Positions 28,364 to 37,614 of a stretch of DNA of 64,000 nt are shown piece after piece. The notes below the pieces were generated by a model. It was not told where the DNA came from. It did not search any database and was given only the letters and a program-made list of their open reading frames with translations. A program made the position numbers and the translations under genes. The DNA is from an uncultured bacterium (GTDB lineage Bacteria; Margulisbacteria; Marinamargulisbacteria; SXXA01), in contig CAIPHK010000001.1 of the NCBI GenBank assembly GCA_903864835.1, positions 1-64,000 of the forward strand, read 5' to 3'. Each line of letters starts with the position of its first letter. The first letter of the stretch is position 1.

Positions 28364-28618
28364 ATGGCACATAAAAAAGGTAAGGGTAGTACTAAGAACG
28401 GTCGAGACAGTCAATCTAAGCGGTTGGGTGTTAAGGCCTTTGGCGGGGAATTAATTCCAGCTGGCGCAATTATTGTTCGTCAACGTGGAACCCAGTTTCA
28501 CCCAGGGAACAATGTTGGATTAGGTAGGGACTTCACCATCTTCGCTAAAATTGATGGCGTTGTTAAATTTGAGCACCACACGAAAGATAAGCAGAAGATT
28601 TCCGTCTACGCTGCATAG
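28364..28618 (+). CDS. rpmA: 50S ribosomal protein L27
   Basis: An 84-residue protein near the peptidyl-transferase centre. It begins [16 protein letters not shown], without the Firmicutes-type cleavable N-terminal extension, and contains the family blocks [10 protein letters not shown] and [16 protein letters not shown] precedes the start. A terminator follows it, so obg and the proline genes may be only partly co-transcribed. Confidence 0.98.
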   Translation: MAHKKGKGSTKNGRDSQSKRLGVKAFGGELIPAGAIIVRQRGTQFHPGNNVGLGRDFTIFAKIDGVVKFEHHTKDKQKISVYAA

Positions 28619-28646
28619 TTCGGTCGTATTACTGATGGTTTTTAAG

Positions 28647-28681
28647 AGGTGCTTTGGCGTAATGCTGGGCACCTTTTTTTA
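28647..28681 (+). terminator. Terminator after rpmA
   Basis: AGGTGC (28647-28652) and GCACCT (28669-28674) form a stem over a 16-base loop, directly followed by seven T residues. It would separate the ribosomal protein genes from obg-proBA or reduce read-through. Confidence 0.7.
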
Positions 28682-28708
28682 TTTGGATAGAATATAGGGT
28701 CTGAAAAT

Positions 28709-29698
28709 ATGAAATTTGTAGATAGCGTCAATATTGTTGTAAAAGCAGGGGACGGTGGCGCGGGCGCAGTCACCTTCCATCGGGAAAAATTTGTTGCAAT
28801 GGGTGGGCCTGCCGGTGGCGACGGGGGACGCGGCGGGGATATCGTTTTTTTAGCGACTCGATGCCTTCAGACGCTAATGGATTTAACCCTCAAGCGTCGG
28901 TACGCTGCCCCAAACGGGGAAAAGGGTGGCAAAAAAAATTGCTATGGGGCTGATGGAGCGCCTTTGGTGATCCGGGTTCCGATCGGGACGATGCTCTTTG
29001 GCCAGGACGATGAACTTGTTGCTGATTTGGTATCGGATGATCAGCGGTATATCGCGGTAGTTGGGGGTAAAGGGGGCCTTGGTAATGCGCGGTTTGCGTC
29101 GGCGACCAATCGGACGCCACGGTACGCACAGCCTGGGTTACCTGGATACGAAATGTCGTTACGCCTGGAACTTCGAATGATTGCTCAGGTCGGATTGGTG
29201 GGATTGCCTAATGCAGGCAAATCAACGCTGCTCAACGCGTTAACGCGGGCCAATCCAAAAATTGCTGCGTATCCGTTTACTACATTGTTTCCTAATCTTG
29301 GGGTGTTACGTGCGGACAATCGAGAAATCGTCGTCGCCGATATTCCAGGGTTAATTGAAGGTGCGGCACAAGGGCATGGATTGGGTATCGAGTTTTTGAG
29401 GCATGTTGAACGGACTCAAGTATTGCTTCATTTGGTCGCCATTAATTTGGACGGACCTGAAGCCACTTTGGATGACTATCGAACGGTGGTTCATGAGCTC
29501 GCCCAAACCGAGCATTCACTGGCGGAAAAGCCGACTCAAGTATTGCTTTCCCAATGTGATCTTGTGGACGAGGAGTCGCTTGTCCCGTATCTGGAGATAT
29601 TTAAGGCCAATGGCATTGATGTACTGCCAATATCCTCCGTATCCAAATTGGGGCTGACTGAATTGATTCAATACTTACTTAAGGAAGTGATTGTATGA
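28709..29698 (+). CDS. obg: Obg GTPase (ribosome assembly)
   Basis: A 329-residue protein with the glycine-rich Obg fold (about 1-158, with DGGAGAVTFHREKFV and GGDGGRGGDI) followed by the GTPase domain: G1 GLPNAGKST (165-173), G3 DIPGLIEGA and G4-like SQCDLVD. It lacks the extra C-terminal OCT domain of Firmicutes Obg and a long acidic tail. It binds the large ribosomal subunit during assembly. Its stop overlaps the proB start (ATGA). Confidence 0.96.
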   Translation: MKFVDSVNIVVKAGDGGAGAVTFHREKFVAMGGPAGGDGGRGGDIVFLATRCLQTLMDLTLKRRYAAPNGEKGGKKNCYGADGAPLVIRVPIGTMLFGQDDELVADLVSDDQRYIAVVGGKGGLGNARFASATNRTPRYAQPGLPGYEMSLRLELRMIAQVGLVGLPNAGKSTLLNALTRANPKIAAYPFTTLFPNLGVLRADNREIVVADIPGLIEGAAQGHGLGIEFLRHVERTQVLLHLVAINLDGPEATLDDYRTVVHELAQTEHSLAEKPTQVLLSQCDLVDEESLVPYLEIFKANGIDVLPISSVSKLGLTELIQYLLKEVIV

Positions 29699-30477
29699 AT
29701 CCGATTGTTGTTGTCAAAATAGGAACAAATCTTCTGACAACTGATGATCGTCGGTTGGATCTAAACAACCTCCGGGAGTTGGTTCATCAAATTTGTGATG
29801 AACTGGATCGGAATCAATTTAATGTTGTAATTGTGACCTCGGGTGCGATTACATGTGGGGCAGAACGGGTTGGATTTACGCCGGCCACTATCCCTGAGAA
29901 ACAGGCGGCGGCGGCAGTCGGACAGATACTTTTGATGCAAGAGTACGCTCGTTTCTTTGGAGGTCGAGGCCGGGCGGTGGGTCAATTGCTTTTGACAAAA
30001 GATGGCCTCGAAAATGCAATTGTGATGCAGAATACTCAGAATACGTTAACCCATTTGTTAAAACATGGGGTCGTACCGATTGTGAATGAAAACGATAGCG
30101 TCGCGACCAACGAAATTGGTCCTAAATTTGGGGATAATGACGAGTTGTCGGCGGTAGTTTCTCGATTGTTGGGAGCGCGCCGATTGATTTTGTTATCGGA
30201 TATCGATGGGGTTTTTACAGATAATCCAAAAGAGAACCCCAATGCGGTGTTGATCGAGCATTTGCCGAACGTAACGGAGGACACCCTGGCGTTGGCCCGG
30301 GATGTTCAAAATGGTCGAAGTCGAGGAGGCATGGCGTCAAAATTGGCCGCAGCACGTGATGCGTCCCAATCAGGGATTGAGGTTGTAATCGCCAACGGGC
30401 GACGCGGTGGGGTCATTGCAGCTATTCAGCGTGGGGACTCCATTGGAACAAAGGTGGGTGCGTCATGCGAAAAATAG
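29695..30477 (+). CDS. proB: Glutamate 5-kinase, short form without PUA domain
   Basis: A 260-residue amino acid kinase catalysing the first step of proline synthesis. It shows VVKIGTNLLT at the start, TSGAITCGAERV, NENDSVATNEIGPKFGDND (glutamate site) and LLSDIDGVFTDNP. The C-terminal PUA domain of E. coli ProB (367 residues) is absent, as in several other bacteria. It overlaps obg by 4 bases and proA by 13, so translation is coupled. Confidence 0.96.
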   Translation: MNPIVVVKIGTNLLTTDDRRLDLNNLRELVHQICDELDRNQFNVVIVTSGAITCGAERVGFTPATIPEKQAAAAVGQILLMQEYARFFGGRGRAVGQLLLTKDGLENAIVMQNTQNTLTHLLKHGVVPIVNENDSVATNEIGPKFGDNDELSAVVSRLLGARRLILLSDIDGVFTDNPKENPNAVLIEHLPNVTEDTLALARDVQNGRSRGGMASKLAAARDASQSGIEVVIANGRRGGVIAAIQRGDSIGTKVGASCEK

Positions 30478-31706
30478 TAGACCAATGTGCCGAGGCAAAA
30501 TCGACATTAGGCGCATTGCTATCGTTACATTCGTCTGAAAAAAATGCGATCTTACTCGCGATGGCAACGGCGATTGAACGAGATGAATCCGATATATTGG
30601 CCGCGAATCAAGATGATATTCTGCAAGCCGAAGCGGATGGTTTAACGGCCGCCCTTATTGATCGTTTAACGCTAACACCATCACGGGTTCAGGCAATGGC
30701 AGATGGATTGCGGGCGATCGCGGCCCTTCGAGATCCCGTGGGCGAAGTGGTGGATGGCTGGGTTCAACCGAATGGGTTGAAGCTGTCAAAAGTACGGGTT
30801 CCATTGGGAGTGATTGGGATTATCTATGAGGCCCGACCTAATGTAACCGCCGACGCAGTTGGGCTTTGTCTAAAGACCGGTAATGCGGTGGTGTTGCGGG
30901 GAAGCTCCTCAACCTATCGATCGAATCGTGCGATTGTTGATTCCTTGGATTCAGCGATTCCACCCGGATTGCCGCCAGGGATGATTCAGTTGCTGGAGGA
31001 TACGTCACGGGCGGGGGTTTTGGAGCTGGTTCAAATGAAACAGCATTTAAGTTTGGTTATTCCTCGGGGCGGGGCAACTCTGATCCAAACAGTGGTCAAT
31101 AATGCGACGGTTCCGTCCATCGAAACTGGTATTGGAAATTGCCATATTTTTGTTGACCAGTCCGCGAATTTTTTGTGGGCAACTAATATTATAGTCAACG
31201 CAAAGGTCCAACGGCCGTCGGTGTGTAACTCTTGCGAAACGGTATTGGTTCATCGGGCGATTGCGGCACAATTTCTGGCACAGTTGGCGGGTGCGTTGGT
31301 CGACAATAAGGTTGAAATTCGAGGGTGTGCGGAGACCTGTCGGATCGTTTCTAAGGCGATTCCTGCGCAAGACTCAGATTGGGATACTGAATATTTGGAC
31401 CTCATTCTTGCCGTCCGAGTGGTTGATTCATTGGACGATGCCATTACCCATATTGGTGCACATGGAACCCTTCATTCAGAGGCCATCATATCCAATGATC
31501 ACGCGGCGATCACCCAGTTTACGACCCAGGTTGATGCTGCGGCAGTTTTGGTTAACGCCTCGACTCGGTTCGTCGATGGCGGCGAATTTGGATTCGGGGC
31601 AGAAATGGGGATTTCGACTCAGAAGCTGCATGCTCGGGGACCGATGGGGTTGGCGGAGTTAACGACGACTAAATATATTGTTTTGGGCGCAGGGCATACG
31701 CGTTAG
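30465..31706 (+). CDS. proA: Gamma-glutamyl phosphate reductase
   Basis: A 413-residue aldehyde-dehydrogenase-fold enzyme reducing glutamyl phosphate to glutamate semialdehyde. Typical blocks are PLGVIGIIYEARPNVTADA, VIPRGGATLI, the nucleophile cysteine in SVCNSCETVLVH, and RFVDGGEFGFGAEMGISTQ. Partner of ProB; proC is not in the window. Its stop overlaps that of the convergent phosphatase gene by 3 bases. Confidence 0.97.
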   Translation: MRKIVDQCAEAKSTLGALLSLHSSEKNAILLAMATAIERDESDILAANQDDILQAEADGLTAALIDRLTLTPSRVQAMADGLRAIAALRDPVGEVVDGWVQPNGLKLSKVRVPLGVIGIIYEARPNVTADAVGLCLKTGNAVVLRGSSSTYRSNRAIVDSLDSAIPPGLPPGMIQLLEDTSRAGVLELVQMKQHLSLVIPRGGATLIQTVVNNATVPSIETGIGNCHIFVDQSANFLWATNIIVNAKVQRPSVCNSCETVLVHRAIAAQFLAQLAGALVDNKVEIRGCAETCRIVSKAIPAQDSDWDTEYLDLILAVRVVDSLDDAITHIGAHGTLHSEAIISNDHAAITQFTTQVDAAAVLVNASTRFVDGGEFGFGAEMGISTQKLHARGPMGLAELTTTKYIVLGAGHTR

Positions 31707-33217
31707 CCAACGCGGTCAGTGGGTCCCATCCACTGTAAGGTGGCCATCGTGACATCGTCGGACTGAGCAGCCCCACGCGAAAAGAGTTGTAGGTCGTGGA
31801 GAACATGGTCACACACTGCGGCGGAGTTGTATCCGGCGGTTCCTTTTAGGCGGGATTCCAACCCAGATTCTTTATAAAAATCACCCCGAATGTTTCTGCA
31901 TTCGGTAACGCCGTCGGTAAACAAAAAGATCATGTCGGACGGGCTGAGTTGGAGTTCCTCGGTTTGGTAAGCTGCGGTATCGTCAATTCCCATCGGTAGC
32001 CCGGGTGATGAATGGATTTCAGTTACAGCGCCCTTATTTATGACATACGGGGGGTTATGTCCGCCGACCGTGTATTTAAGTAATCCGGTATTGAGGTCGA
32101 GTACCCCGTAAAATACGGTTACAAAAAGTCCGCTTTTGTTTTCATCACACAATTTTTTATTAACGATTTCAATGACGGATGCAGGGTCTTCAATTTGGCT
32201 AGCGGTGGCCTTGATCAATGTTGTCGTCATCGCCATGAACAATGCGGCTGGAATTCCTTTTCCGGAAACGTCTCCGATAGTGAAAGCGAGGGTATTGGTA
32301 TCTTCACATAGCATAAAATCGTAAAAGTCGCCCCCGACGGCTTTGGCAGGCTCTATAATGGCGAACAGACTTAATTCGGTGCGATGGGGGAACAGCGGGA
32401 AGTCCCTCGGAACCATATTCATTTGGATGCTTCGTGCGACGGTCAGTTCGCTTTCAATTTTTTCCTTTATGGATGTTGTTTCTCGCAGATTTTTAATATA
32501 CGCGATCAATTGATTCTCGAGCTGGATAAACGTGGTGGCGAGTTCACTGACTTCGTCGGTAGTGGTGCGTCCAATTTCTAAAATACGTTTTTGGCCGGGG
32601 AGGGGAGATAAAAATTCCGAATTTGAAAGGTCTTCGGCGTAGTCCGCGAGTGTTTGCAATGGCGACGAAATCTTTTTAACAATGGTATATGCAAACCCAA
32701 TGGTGCATATAAATACCAAAAATACGACGAACTGTTGGGTCAAAAATGAGTGGAGTGCCAATGAGTTGAGCCATTCCTCGTCCATTCCAACTTGAACCGT
32801 GCCCCCTGATTTTCCGTGAATGGGTTCGACTATATCAAATACTGCCCCAAGGTCTCGAATTTTTCGGTTCCGTATTATCGGAGTCCTTCCGGGTTGGGCG
32901 GTGGCGAGTTCGACGGGGATTCTCCCAGAAAACGTGTGGTACTTGATCATCCCTTCGCGATCCCGAATGATGATATAAACTACCCCACGCGCCTCAAAAT
33001 ATTGGCTCAAAATGGCTTGTGCCACCGGTGCCCCTTGGCTATCAAGTACTGTGGTTCCAATATCCGCCAAACTTCGGGCGACGGAACGTCCGCGACTTCG
33101 GTATTCATCGGCCATATGTCGATAGAGATTCCAACTGGAAAATATCGACGTCAACAACGCGATTCCGCCAAAAAGAATCGTGAGAAGGACGAGGATTCTT
33201 TTAAGTAGCTTGCTCAA
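31703..33217 (-). CDS. Membrane-bound PP2C (SpoIIE/RsbU-type) phosphatase with HAMP domain
   Basis: A 504-residue signalling protein. Membrane segments at about 6-28 and 163-185 enclose an extracytoplasmic sensor domain. A HAMP linker and coiled coil follow (about 186-270), then the SpoIIE-type PP2C domain with metal ligands in AKAVGGDFYDF and FTIGDVSGKGIPAALFM, the block YTVGGHNPPYV and a final SDDVTMATLQ. Proteins of this type dephosphorylate anti-anti-sigma factors. No such factor is in the window. It begins 3 bases after the MBL hydrolase stop, in the metX-metW-MBL run. Confidence 0.9.
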   Translation of the reverse strand: MSKLLKRILVLLTILFGGIALLTSIFSSWNLYRHMADEYRSRGRSVARSLADIGTTVLDSQGAPVAQAILSQYFEARGVVYIIIRDREGMIKYHTFSGRIPVELATAQPGRTPIIRNRKIRDLGAVFDIVEPIHGKSGGTVQVGMDEEWLNSLALHSFLTQQFVVFLVFICTIGFAYTIVKKISSPLQTLADYAEDLSNSEFLSPLPGQKRILEIGRTTTDEVSELATTFIQLENQLIAYIKNLRETTSIKEKIESELTVARSIQMNMVPRDFPLFPHRTELSLFAIIEPAKAVGGDFYDFMLCEDTNTLAFTIGDVSGKGIPAALFMAMTTTLIKATASQIEDPASVIEIVNKKLCDENKSGLFVTVFYGVLDLNTGLLKYTVGGHNPPYVINKGAVTEIHSSPGLPMGIDDTAAYQTEELQLSPSDMIFLFTDGVTECRNIRGDFYKESGLESRLKGTAGYNSAAVCDHVLHDLQLFSRGAAQSDDVTMATLQWMGPTDRVG

Positions 33218-33220
33218 TGG

Positions 33221-33883
33221 TTATCCCAACGTAACCGACGAGCGTCGATGCGAAAAAATGAGGTTGGGATTGGTTTCCAATTGGTTGCCGATGGTGTCCG
33301 TTTGGGTGGGGCCGTAATCATGACCCGGATAGATTACGGTATCTTTGGGTAGCTGGCTGAGTCGGTACAGACTATTTTTCATTTCTACAGGATTACTACC
33401 GGGGAGGTCCGATCGGCCACAGGCATCGACAAATAAGAGGTCGCCACAAATTAAGTGGGACGCATGTTGTAAACAGACGCTATCCGGAGAGTGCCCTGGT
33501 GTATGAAGCACCTTCCATTGGGTATTTCCAAATTCAAAGGAGCTGCCGTCGTCCACAGAAAGAATGTGGGGGCTCGCGGGTGTAAATAATGGCGTCTTAA
33601 ACAGCACAATTGTTGGGGTTCCGTTGACTGCATTAATCAGATTGTTCAATTGATTGACATGGTCAAAATGGCCATGGGTAACCCAAATCTGAGTAATAGC
33701 GACATTGAATTCAGTCGAAAAATCGATAATTGGCGCAATATTCCAGGCTGGATCGACGACGGCCATTGTTTTGGAGACGGGATCAACAATGAGATATTGT
33801 AAGTTTTGCATCGGGCCGGATTGGAATTGGATAATTTGAATGGACGTTTCCGTAGGATGGATTGTGTGCGGATAGCGGCTCAT
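33221..33883 (-). CDS. MBL-fold hydrolase, glyoxalase II/persulfide dioxygenase-like
   Basis: A 220-residue metallo-beta-lactamase-fold enzyme with all metal ligands: H70, H72, D74 and H75 in THGHFDHV, H131 in HTPGHSPDS, D148 in GDLLFVDACGRSDLPG and H188 in YPGHDYG. The block after D148 is typical of the YcbL/glyoxalase II-like and ETHE1-like branch, and thioester hydrolysis or persulfide oxidation are the main options. Its start overlaps the metW stop (ATGA), so a link to sulfur metabolism is plausible but inferred only from position. Confidence 0.85.
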   Translation of the reverse strand: MSRYPHTIHPTETSIQIIQFQSGPMQNLQYLIVDPVSKTMAVVDPAWNIAPIIDFSTEFNVAITQIWVTHGHFDHVNQLNNLINAVNGTPTIVLFKTPLFTPASPHILSVDDGSSFEFGNTQWKVLHTPGHSPDSVCLQHASHLICGDLLFVDACGRSDLPGSNPVEMKNSLYRLSQLPKDTVIYPGHDYGPTQTDTIGNQLETNPNLIFSHRRSSVTLG

Positions 33884-34485
33884 GAATGAGCTCCTTTCTC
33901 TATTATAAACATACCGATCGGGGAAAGGGCGTTGCTGAACCGTGCAAAAATCGGCGGAAGCCGATCTCCAGAATGGGTCATTTCTTTGACGATTCTATAT
34001 TTTTTTTGATGACACATGGTTTTGAAATCTCGGATCGTGACGATTCTGATATTCGGCGTATTGTACCACTTGTACGGCAAGGTTGGGGTTCTTGGGGACA
34101 ACCCGGCTACGATTTGAATTCGGTTTTTCCAGTATGCAAAATTGGGGAAAATAATGATGGCCCGTTTGCCGACTCTGAGCATTTCGGAAATAACGAACAA
34201 CGGCCGTCGTACCTGCTGTAGAGTTTGGCTCAAAATAACATAGTCAAACGATTGGTCTGAAAATTCTTTGAGGCCTTCATCAATATTGCCTTGGAATACA
34301 TTAAGCCCATGTTTAATACATGACAAAATGGAGTCAAAATTGATATCGATTCCGTAGGCATTGACCTGTTTTTCTTCTTTGAGTCGAAGCAGAATTTCCC
34401 CGTTTCCGCAGCCGAGATCCAAGACCTTGGCGTTGGCGGGTATTGCGTCGACGATAATTTTCTGGCGATGTTTACGATGGGTCAT
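33880..34485 (-). CDS. metW: MetW methyltransferase-like methionine biosynthesis protein
   Basis: A 201-residue protein with a class I SAM-binding motif (KVLDLGCGNGEILL, about 19-32) and the MetW block FDYVILSQTLQQVRRP. It also has FPNFAYWKNRIQI, with PYKWYNTPNIR later. MetW acts with MetX in homoserine acylation in several proteobacteria and seems to activate the acyltransferase. Here it overlaps metX by 14 bases, as expected for that pairing. Confidence 0.94.
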   Translation of the reverse strand: MTHRKHRQKIIVDAIPANAKVLDLGCGNGEILLRLKEEKQVNAYGIDINFDSILSCIKHGLNVFQGNIDEGLKEFSDQSFDYVILSQTLQQVRRPLFVISEMLRVGKRAIIIFPNFAYWKNRIQIVAGLSPRTPTLPYKWYNTPNIRIVTIRDFKTMCHQKKYRIVKEMTHSGDRLPPIFARFSNALSPIGMFIIEKGAHS

Positions 34486-35599
34486 GGTTGGATAAAAAAT
34501 GGGAAAGGAGTTGTTCTAGTTCCGGACTCTTCATTAAAAAAGCATCGTGCCCGTAGGGAGATTGAATGTCGCAATACGAAACGGGTTTGTTGAGTTTCAT
34601 TAATGTTTTTACCAGATCTTTACTTTGTTTAGGGGGATACAGCCAATCCGAAGAAATGGATACAATCAGGAATCGCGATAGCGAATTTTCGAACGCCTGT
34701 TCCAGGCTATTGTATTTTTTATACAGATCAAAATAGCTAATCGCTTTTGTTAAGTACAGGTACGAATTGGCGTCAAATTGAGATACAAATTTTTCCCCTT
34801 GGTATTTAAGATATGATTCAACCTGAAATTCGGTGTTAAAGTCATACCCATAATCGGTTTTTGTTTGAAGATTTCGTCCAAATTTAAGCATCATCGCTTC
34901 TTCTGACAGATAGGTGATATGGCCAATCATTCGCGCAATTGCGAGCCCTTTTTCCGGTTGATTAGTGATCCCGTAATAAAATCCATTGTTCCAATGTTGA
35001 TCAAGAATAATCGCATTTCGTCCAACGGCGTCAAACGCCAATGATTGGGGTGACAGCCGCCCTGTGGTCGCAATAGGGACTACAGAGGATGTCATTTCGG
35101 GGTACATAATGGCCCATTCGAGTGCTTGCATTCCCCCCATGGAGCCGCCAATGACACTCACCAAACGGTGAACGCCGAGGTGTTTGACGAGGGCATGCTG
35201 AACCTTGACCATATCTCCGATGGTGATGACGGGGAAATGGAGACCATAGGCCACTTGGGTTACGGGGTTGACGGACGACGGGCCGGTGGATCCTTTGCAT
35301 CCTCCGAGTACGTTGGAACAAATTACAAAGTACCGATCGGTATCGATGGCTTTTCCGGGTCCAATGACCCCGTCCCACCAACCGAGATAGTCGGGGGTGT
35401 GGGCGGAATACCCTGAGGCGTGGGCGTCACCCGACAATGCGTGACACACCAAAATCGCATTGGATCCGCTCGAGTTAAGGGTTCCATAGGTTTCATATGC
35501 GACGGTGACATCCCCCAACGTTTGGCCGCTATCCAGGGGTAAGAGAGCATCTGTAAATGCAGTGAAATACTGCAATTCAACAAGTGATGGAGGTGTCAT
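34472..35599 (-). CDS. metX: Homoserine O-acyltransferase (MetX family)
   Basis: A 375-residue alpha/beta hydrolase that acylates homoserine, the first step committed to methionine. It carries NAILVCHALSGDAHASG, the nucleophile Ser 153 in IGGSMGGMQALEWA, Asp in SSDWLYPP and His in YGHDAFL. Whether it uses acetyl-CoA or succinyl-CoA cannot be settled by eye. No ribosome site is obvious before the ATG. No SAM riboswitch is recognised between the tRNA gene and this start, though a GACC/GGTC hairpin lies there. metH, the last step, is elsewhere in the window. Confidence 0.95.
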   Translation of the reverse strand: MTPPSLVELQYFTAFTDALLPLDSGQTLGDVTVAYETYGTLNSSGSNAILVCHALSGDAHASGYSAHTPDYLGWWDGVIGPGKAIDTDRYFVICSNVLGGCKGSTGPSSVNPVTQVAYGLHFPVITIGDMVKVQHALVKHLGVHRLVSVIGGSMGGMQALEWAIMYPEMTSSVVPIATTGRLSPQSLAFDAVGRNAIILDQHWNNGFYYGITNQPEKGLAIARMIGHITYLSEEAMMLKFGRNLQTKTDYGYDFNTEFQVESYLKYQGEKFVSQFDANSYLYLTKAISYFDLYKKYNSLEQAFENSLSRFLIVSISSDWLYPPKQSKDLVKTLMKLNKPVSYCDIQSPYGHDAFLMKSPELEQLLSHFLSNHDPS

Positions 35600-35716
35600 T
35601 AGATATTTTTTTACAATTCGCCCTACAGCCTTGAGCTTAAGGGAGGATCTGACTCAGCAAGTCCGACCGCGTTTGGTCCGGCGTGAGCGACGTGAGAGAG
35701 GCGAAACAAATACATA

Positions 35717-35792
35717 TGGAGCGGGAGAAGAGATTCGAACTCTCGGCCACCAGCTTGGAAGGCTAGTGCTCTACCAACTGAGCTACTCCCGC
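35717..35792 (-). tRNA. tRNA-Gly (anticodon TCC)
   Basis: The cloverleaf reads 5' GCGGGAGTAGCTCAGTTGG... to ...CTCCCGCTCCA. It has a 7-bp acceptor stem (GCGGGAG/CTCCCGC), a D-arm beginning AGCTCAGTTGG, anticodon loop CTTCCAA and T-arm GAGAGTTCGAATCTCTT. The CCA end is encoded. The TCC anticodon reads GGA and GGG codons. It sits between the solenoid-protein gene and metX on the same strand. Confidence 0.97.
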
Positions 35793-35835
35793 GTGGGCCC
35801 GATTGTACCATCGGATTGACTCCGGGGGAAGACAG

Positions 35836-37614
35836 TTACTGTCGCGAAATATCTCTAAAAATCCCCCGTCGCCGCTTTTCGATTTCCGGGTCCTTAATTG
35901 AGGCTTGGGGGAGACTCAATAGTGCTTTTATTTGTTCGGATTCGGGTCGCAGCTGTCGAATAATGTACAGACCCTCAGTCGAAATACCGGTCTTCTCGTG
36001 AGCGTTAATAACCAATGTTGCGGCGCTTAAGTAGGCATCCGGGGCAATGCTTAAGCGATTTAACAGGTCATGGGTCTTGTTGAGGGTATCTTCTGCGCGC
36101 TGGACGCCACCGGCGGTGAGATGGACATCAGCCATTTTGACGAGGCTTTCGATTTGAACGGGGGGCGTCTGCAATCGATTAAATTCGCCCTGCGCTTTTT
36201 CTAACCAGTCGTTGGTTTGCTTGGTACTATGGGCTTCTTTGGCGATAACACAGTATTGGTATAGTCGTTGAGCTGGATTTTGGATCAGTGCAGTGGCGCT
36301 CCCCGCAGCTTCGAACGCATTTTTGGTGATGAATATTTTCACCAATTCGCCGTAGGTTCGATCTCTAACAACGGGATCCAAAATTTCCCCGGTTAACTGA
36401 ATTGCTTTAATGGCTTGGGCATGGGTGGCCAACGACAGTATGAATTTTTCTGTGGCCAAATATCGGAGAGCTGCAGGATTAATTTGTTTTAAGAGGAGCT
36501 GGCTATAAAGATACTGAGGAGATTTTCCGAATTCATCTGCCAGTTTGGGTAAATAGAGTAGCCGGTCGGCATCCGGAAGCGTGTTGATAATTTCAAAGGC
36601 GCTTTCAAAATTGTCGTCACTGGCCAACTCTGTCGCTACTGCAAATGACGTGGTGCTTTTGGCGGCCTTTCCCAGTTGCATGAGTGTTTTTTTTGCGTGC
36701 TCACTATCTTTTAGAACGGCATATTCGACGGCCGCCGCGCTTAAAATAGCCTCCCTGGAGGCCGCGTTGGTAATCCCATCAGATATTGATTTGGCATCCG
36801 GAAATTGATTGTTCTGAATGTATCCAATAGCAAGGGCTTGTAATGCATGTTGCCTTGCACTTGGGTCTGTAATGGATTTTAACGTTTGTATTGCCGAGTC
36901 AAATTGATGGGCGGATGCTTGTACCTGGACGATTCGTGCGAGTGTCCTTTGAGACAATGCCCCATCGGTAATGCGCCCTGCGGTCTCTATCGCTTTCGGG
37001 TAGTTCTGGCTGTCGGCCAATTTTAAACAAATAGAAGATAACGCAATATTCTTTCCCGAGTCGGTAATTGTTTCGGCGGCTTCCAATGCATTGGTTATAA
37101 ACCCATTGGCGGCGTACCCCTCTGAAACGTCGAGCATCAATCGATTTTTACGGGCAGCATTCTGGACACCTCGCGCAAGGGTTGCTGCGGTGTCTATATT
37201 TTTGTTCTTGATTAAAAAGCCAACCGCAGCATCAATCGCAGAATTTTTTTCCGCAGGGTCTTTGAGCTGATTAATTAAACTGATCGCTTTGGTTGTTTCG
37301 CCGCCATCAATAAGCTCGACTGCAACATTACTTGCCAGAAATAAATACGCATTTCCTAAATTGGCTTCTCGAAGGTGGTTTAAAATTTCAGTGGCCGCTT
37401 CATCGTCTCCCCTTGATGCGTAACCGATCGCGACGTTGGATAGATAACGTAATCTGTTTTGAGGGTTTTTTTCTTTTCGGGCGAGGAAATATGCGGAATC
37501 TACAGCGTGGCGGGCCATTCCTGGGTCGGTGGGTAGTGCTGACTTACCAGGAGTGACCACTGCGGTCGTCAAAATGCTGAGTATGACAACAGCTGTTCTG
37601 GACCAAGGCTTCAC
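35836..37614 (-). CDS. Exported alpha-helical repeat (solenoid) protein
   Basis: A 592-residue protein starting at GTG, overlapping the uppP stop (GTGA). The signal peptide (VVILSILTTAVVTPGKSA) suggests a periplasmic location. The rest is a long array of about 35-residue helix pairs with recurring patterns such as DxAxxILNxLxxAxxGNAYL, AIQTLKSITDPSARQHALQ and ALxAIAxGYxxNxxFxxA, resembling TPR or HEAT-like solenoids. No catalytic motif is seen. Coupling to undecaprenyl-diphosphate phosphatase hints at a scaffold role in envelope assembly, but this is only positional. Confidence 0.75.
   Translation of the reverse strand: MKPWSRTAVVILSILTTAVVTPGKSALPTDPGMARHAVDSAYFLARKEKNPQNRLRYLSNVAIGYASRGDDEAATEILNHLREANLGNAYLFLASNVAVELIDGGETTKAISLINQLKDPAEKNSAIDAAVGFLIKNKNIDTAATLARGVQNAARKNRLMLDVSEGYAANGFITNALEAAETITDSGKNIALSSICLKLADSQNYPKAIETAGRITDGALSQRTLARIVQVQASAHQFDSAIQTLKSITDPSARQHALQALAIGYIQNNQFPDAKSISDGITNAASREAILSAAAVEYAVLKDSEHAKKTLMQLGKAAKSTTSFAVATELASDDNFESAFEIINTLPDADRLLYLPKLADEFGKSPQYLYSQLLLKQINPAALRYLATEKFILSLATHAQAIKAIQLTGEILDPVVRDRTYGELVKIFITKNAFEAAGSATALIQNPAQRLYQYCVIAKEAHSTKQTNDWLEKAQGEFNRLQTPPVQIESLVKMADVHLTAGGVQRAEDTLNKTHDLLNRLSIAPDAYLSAATLVINAHEKTGISTEGLYIIRQLRPESEQIKALLSLPQASIKDPEIEKRRRGIFRDISRQ

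Noticed and set aside
35600-35716. SAM riboswitch before metX
   Set aside because: The gap holds a short GACC/GGTC hairpin but none of the conserved SAM-I or SAM-II core sequences that I can recognise.
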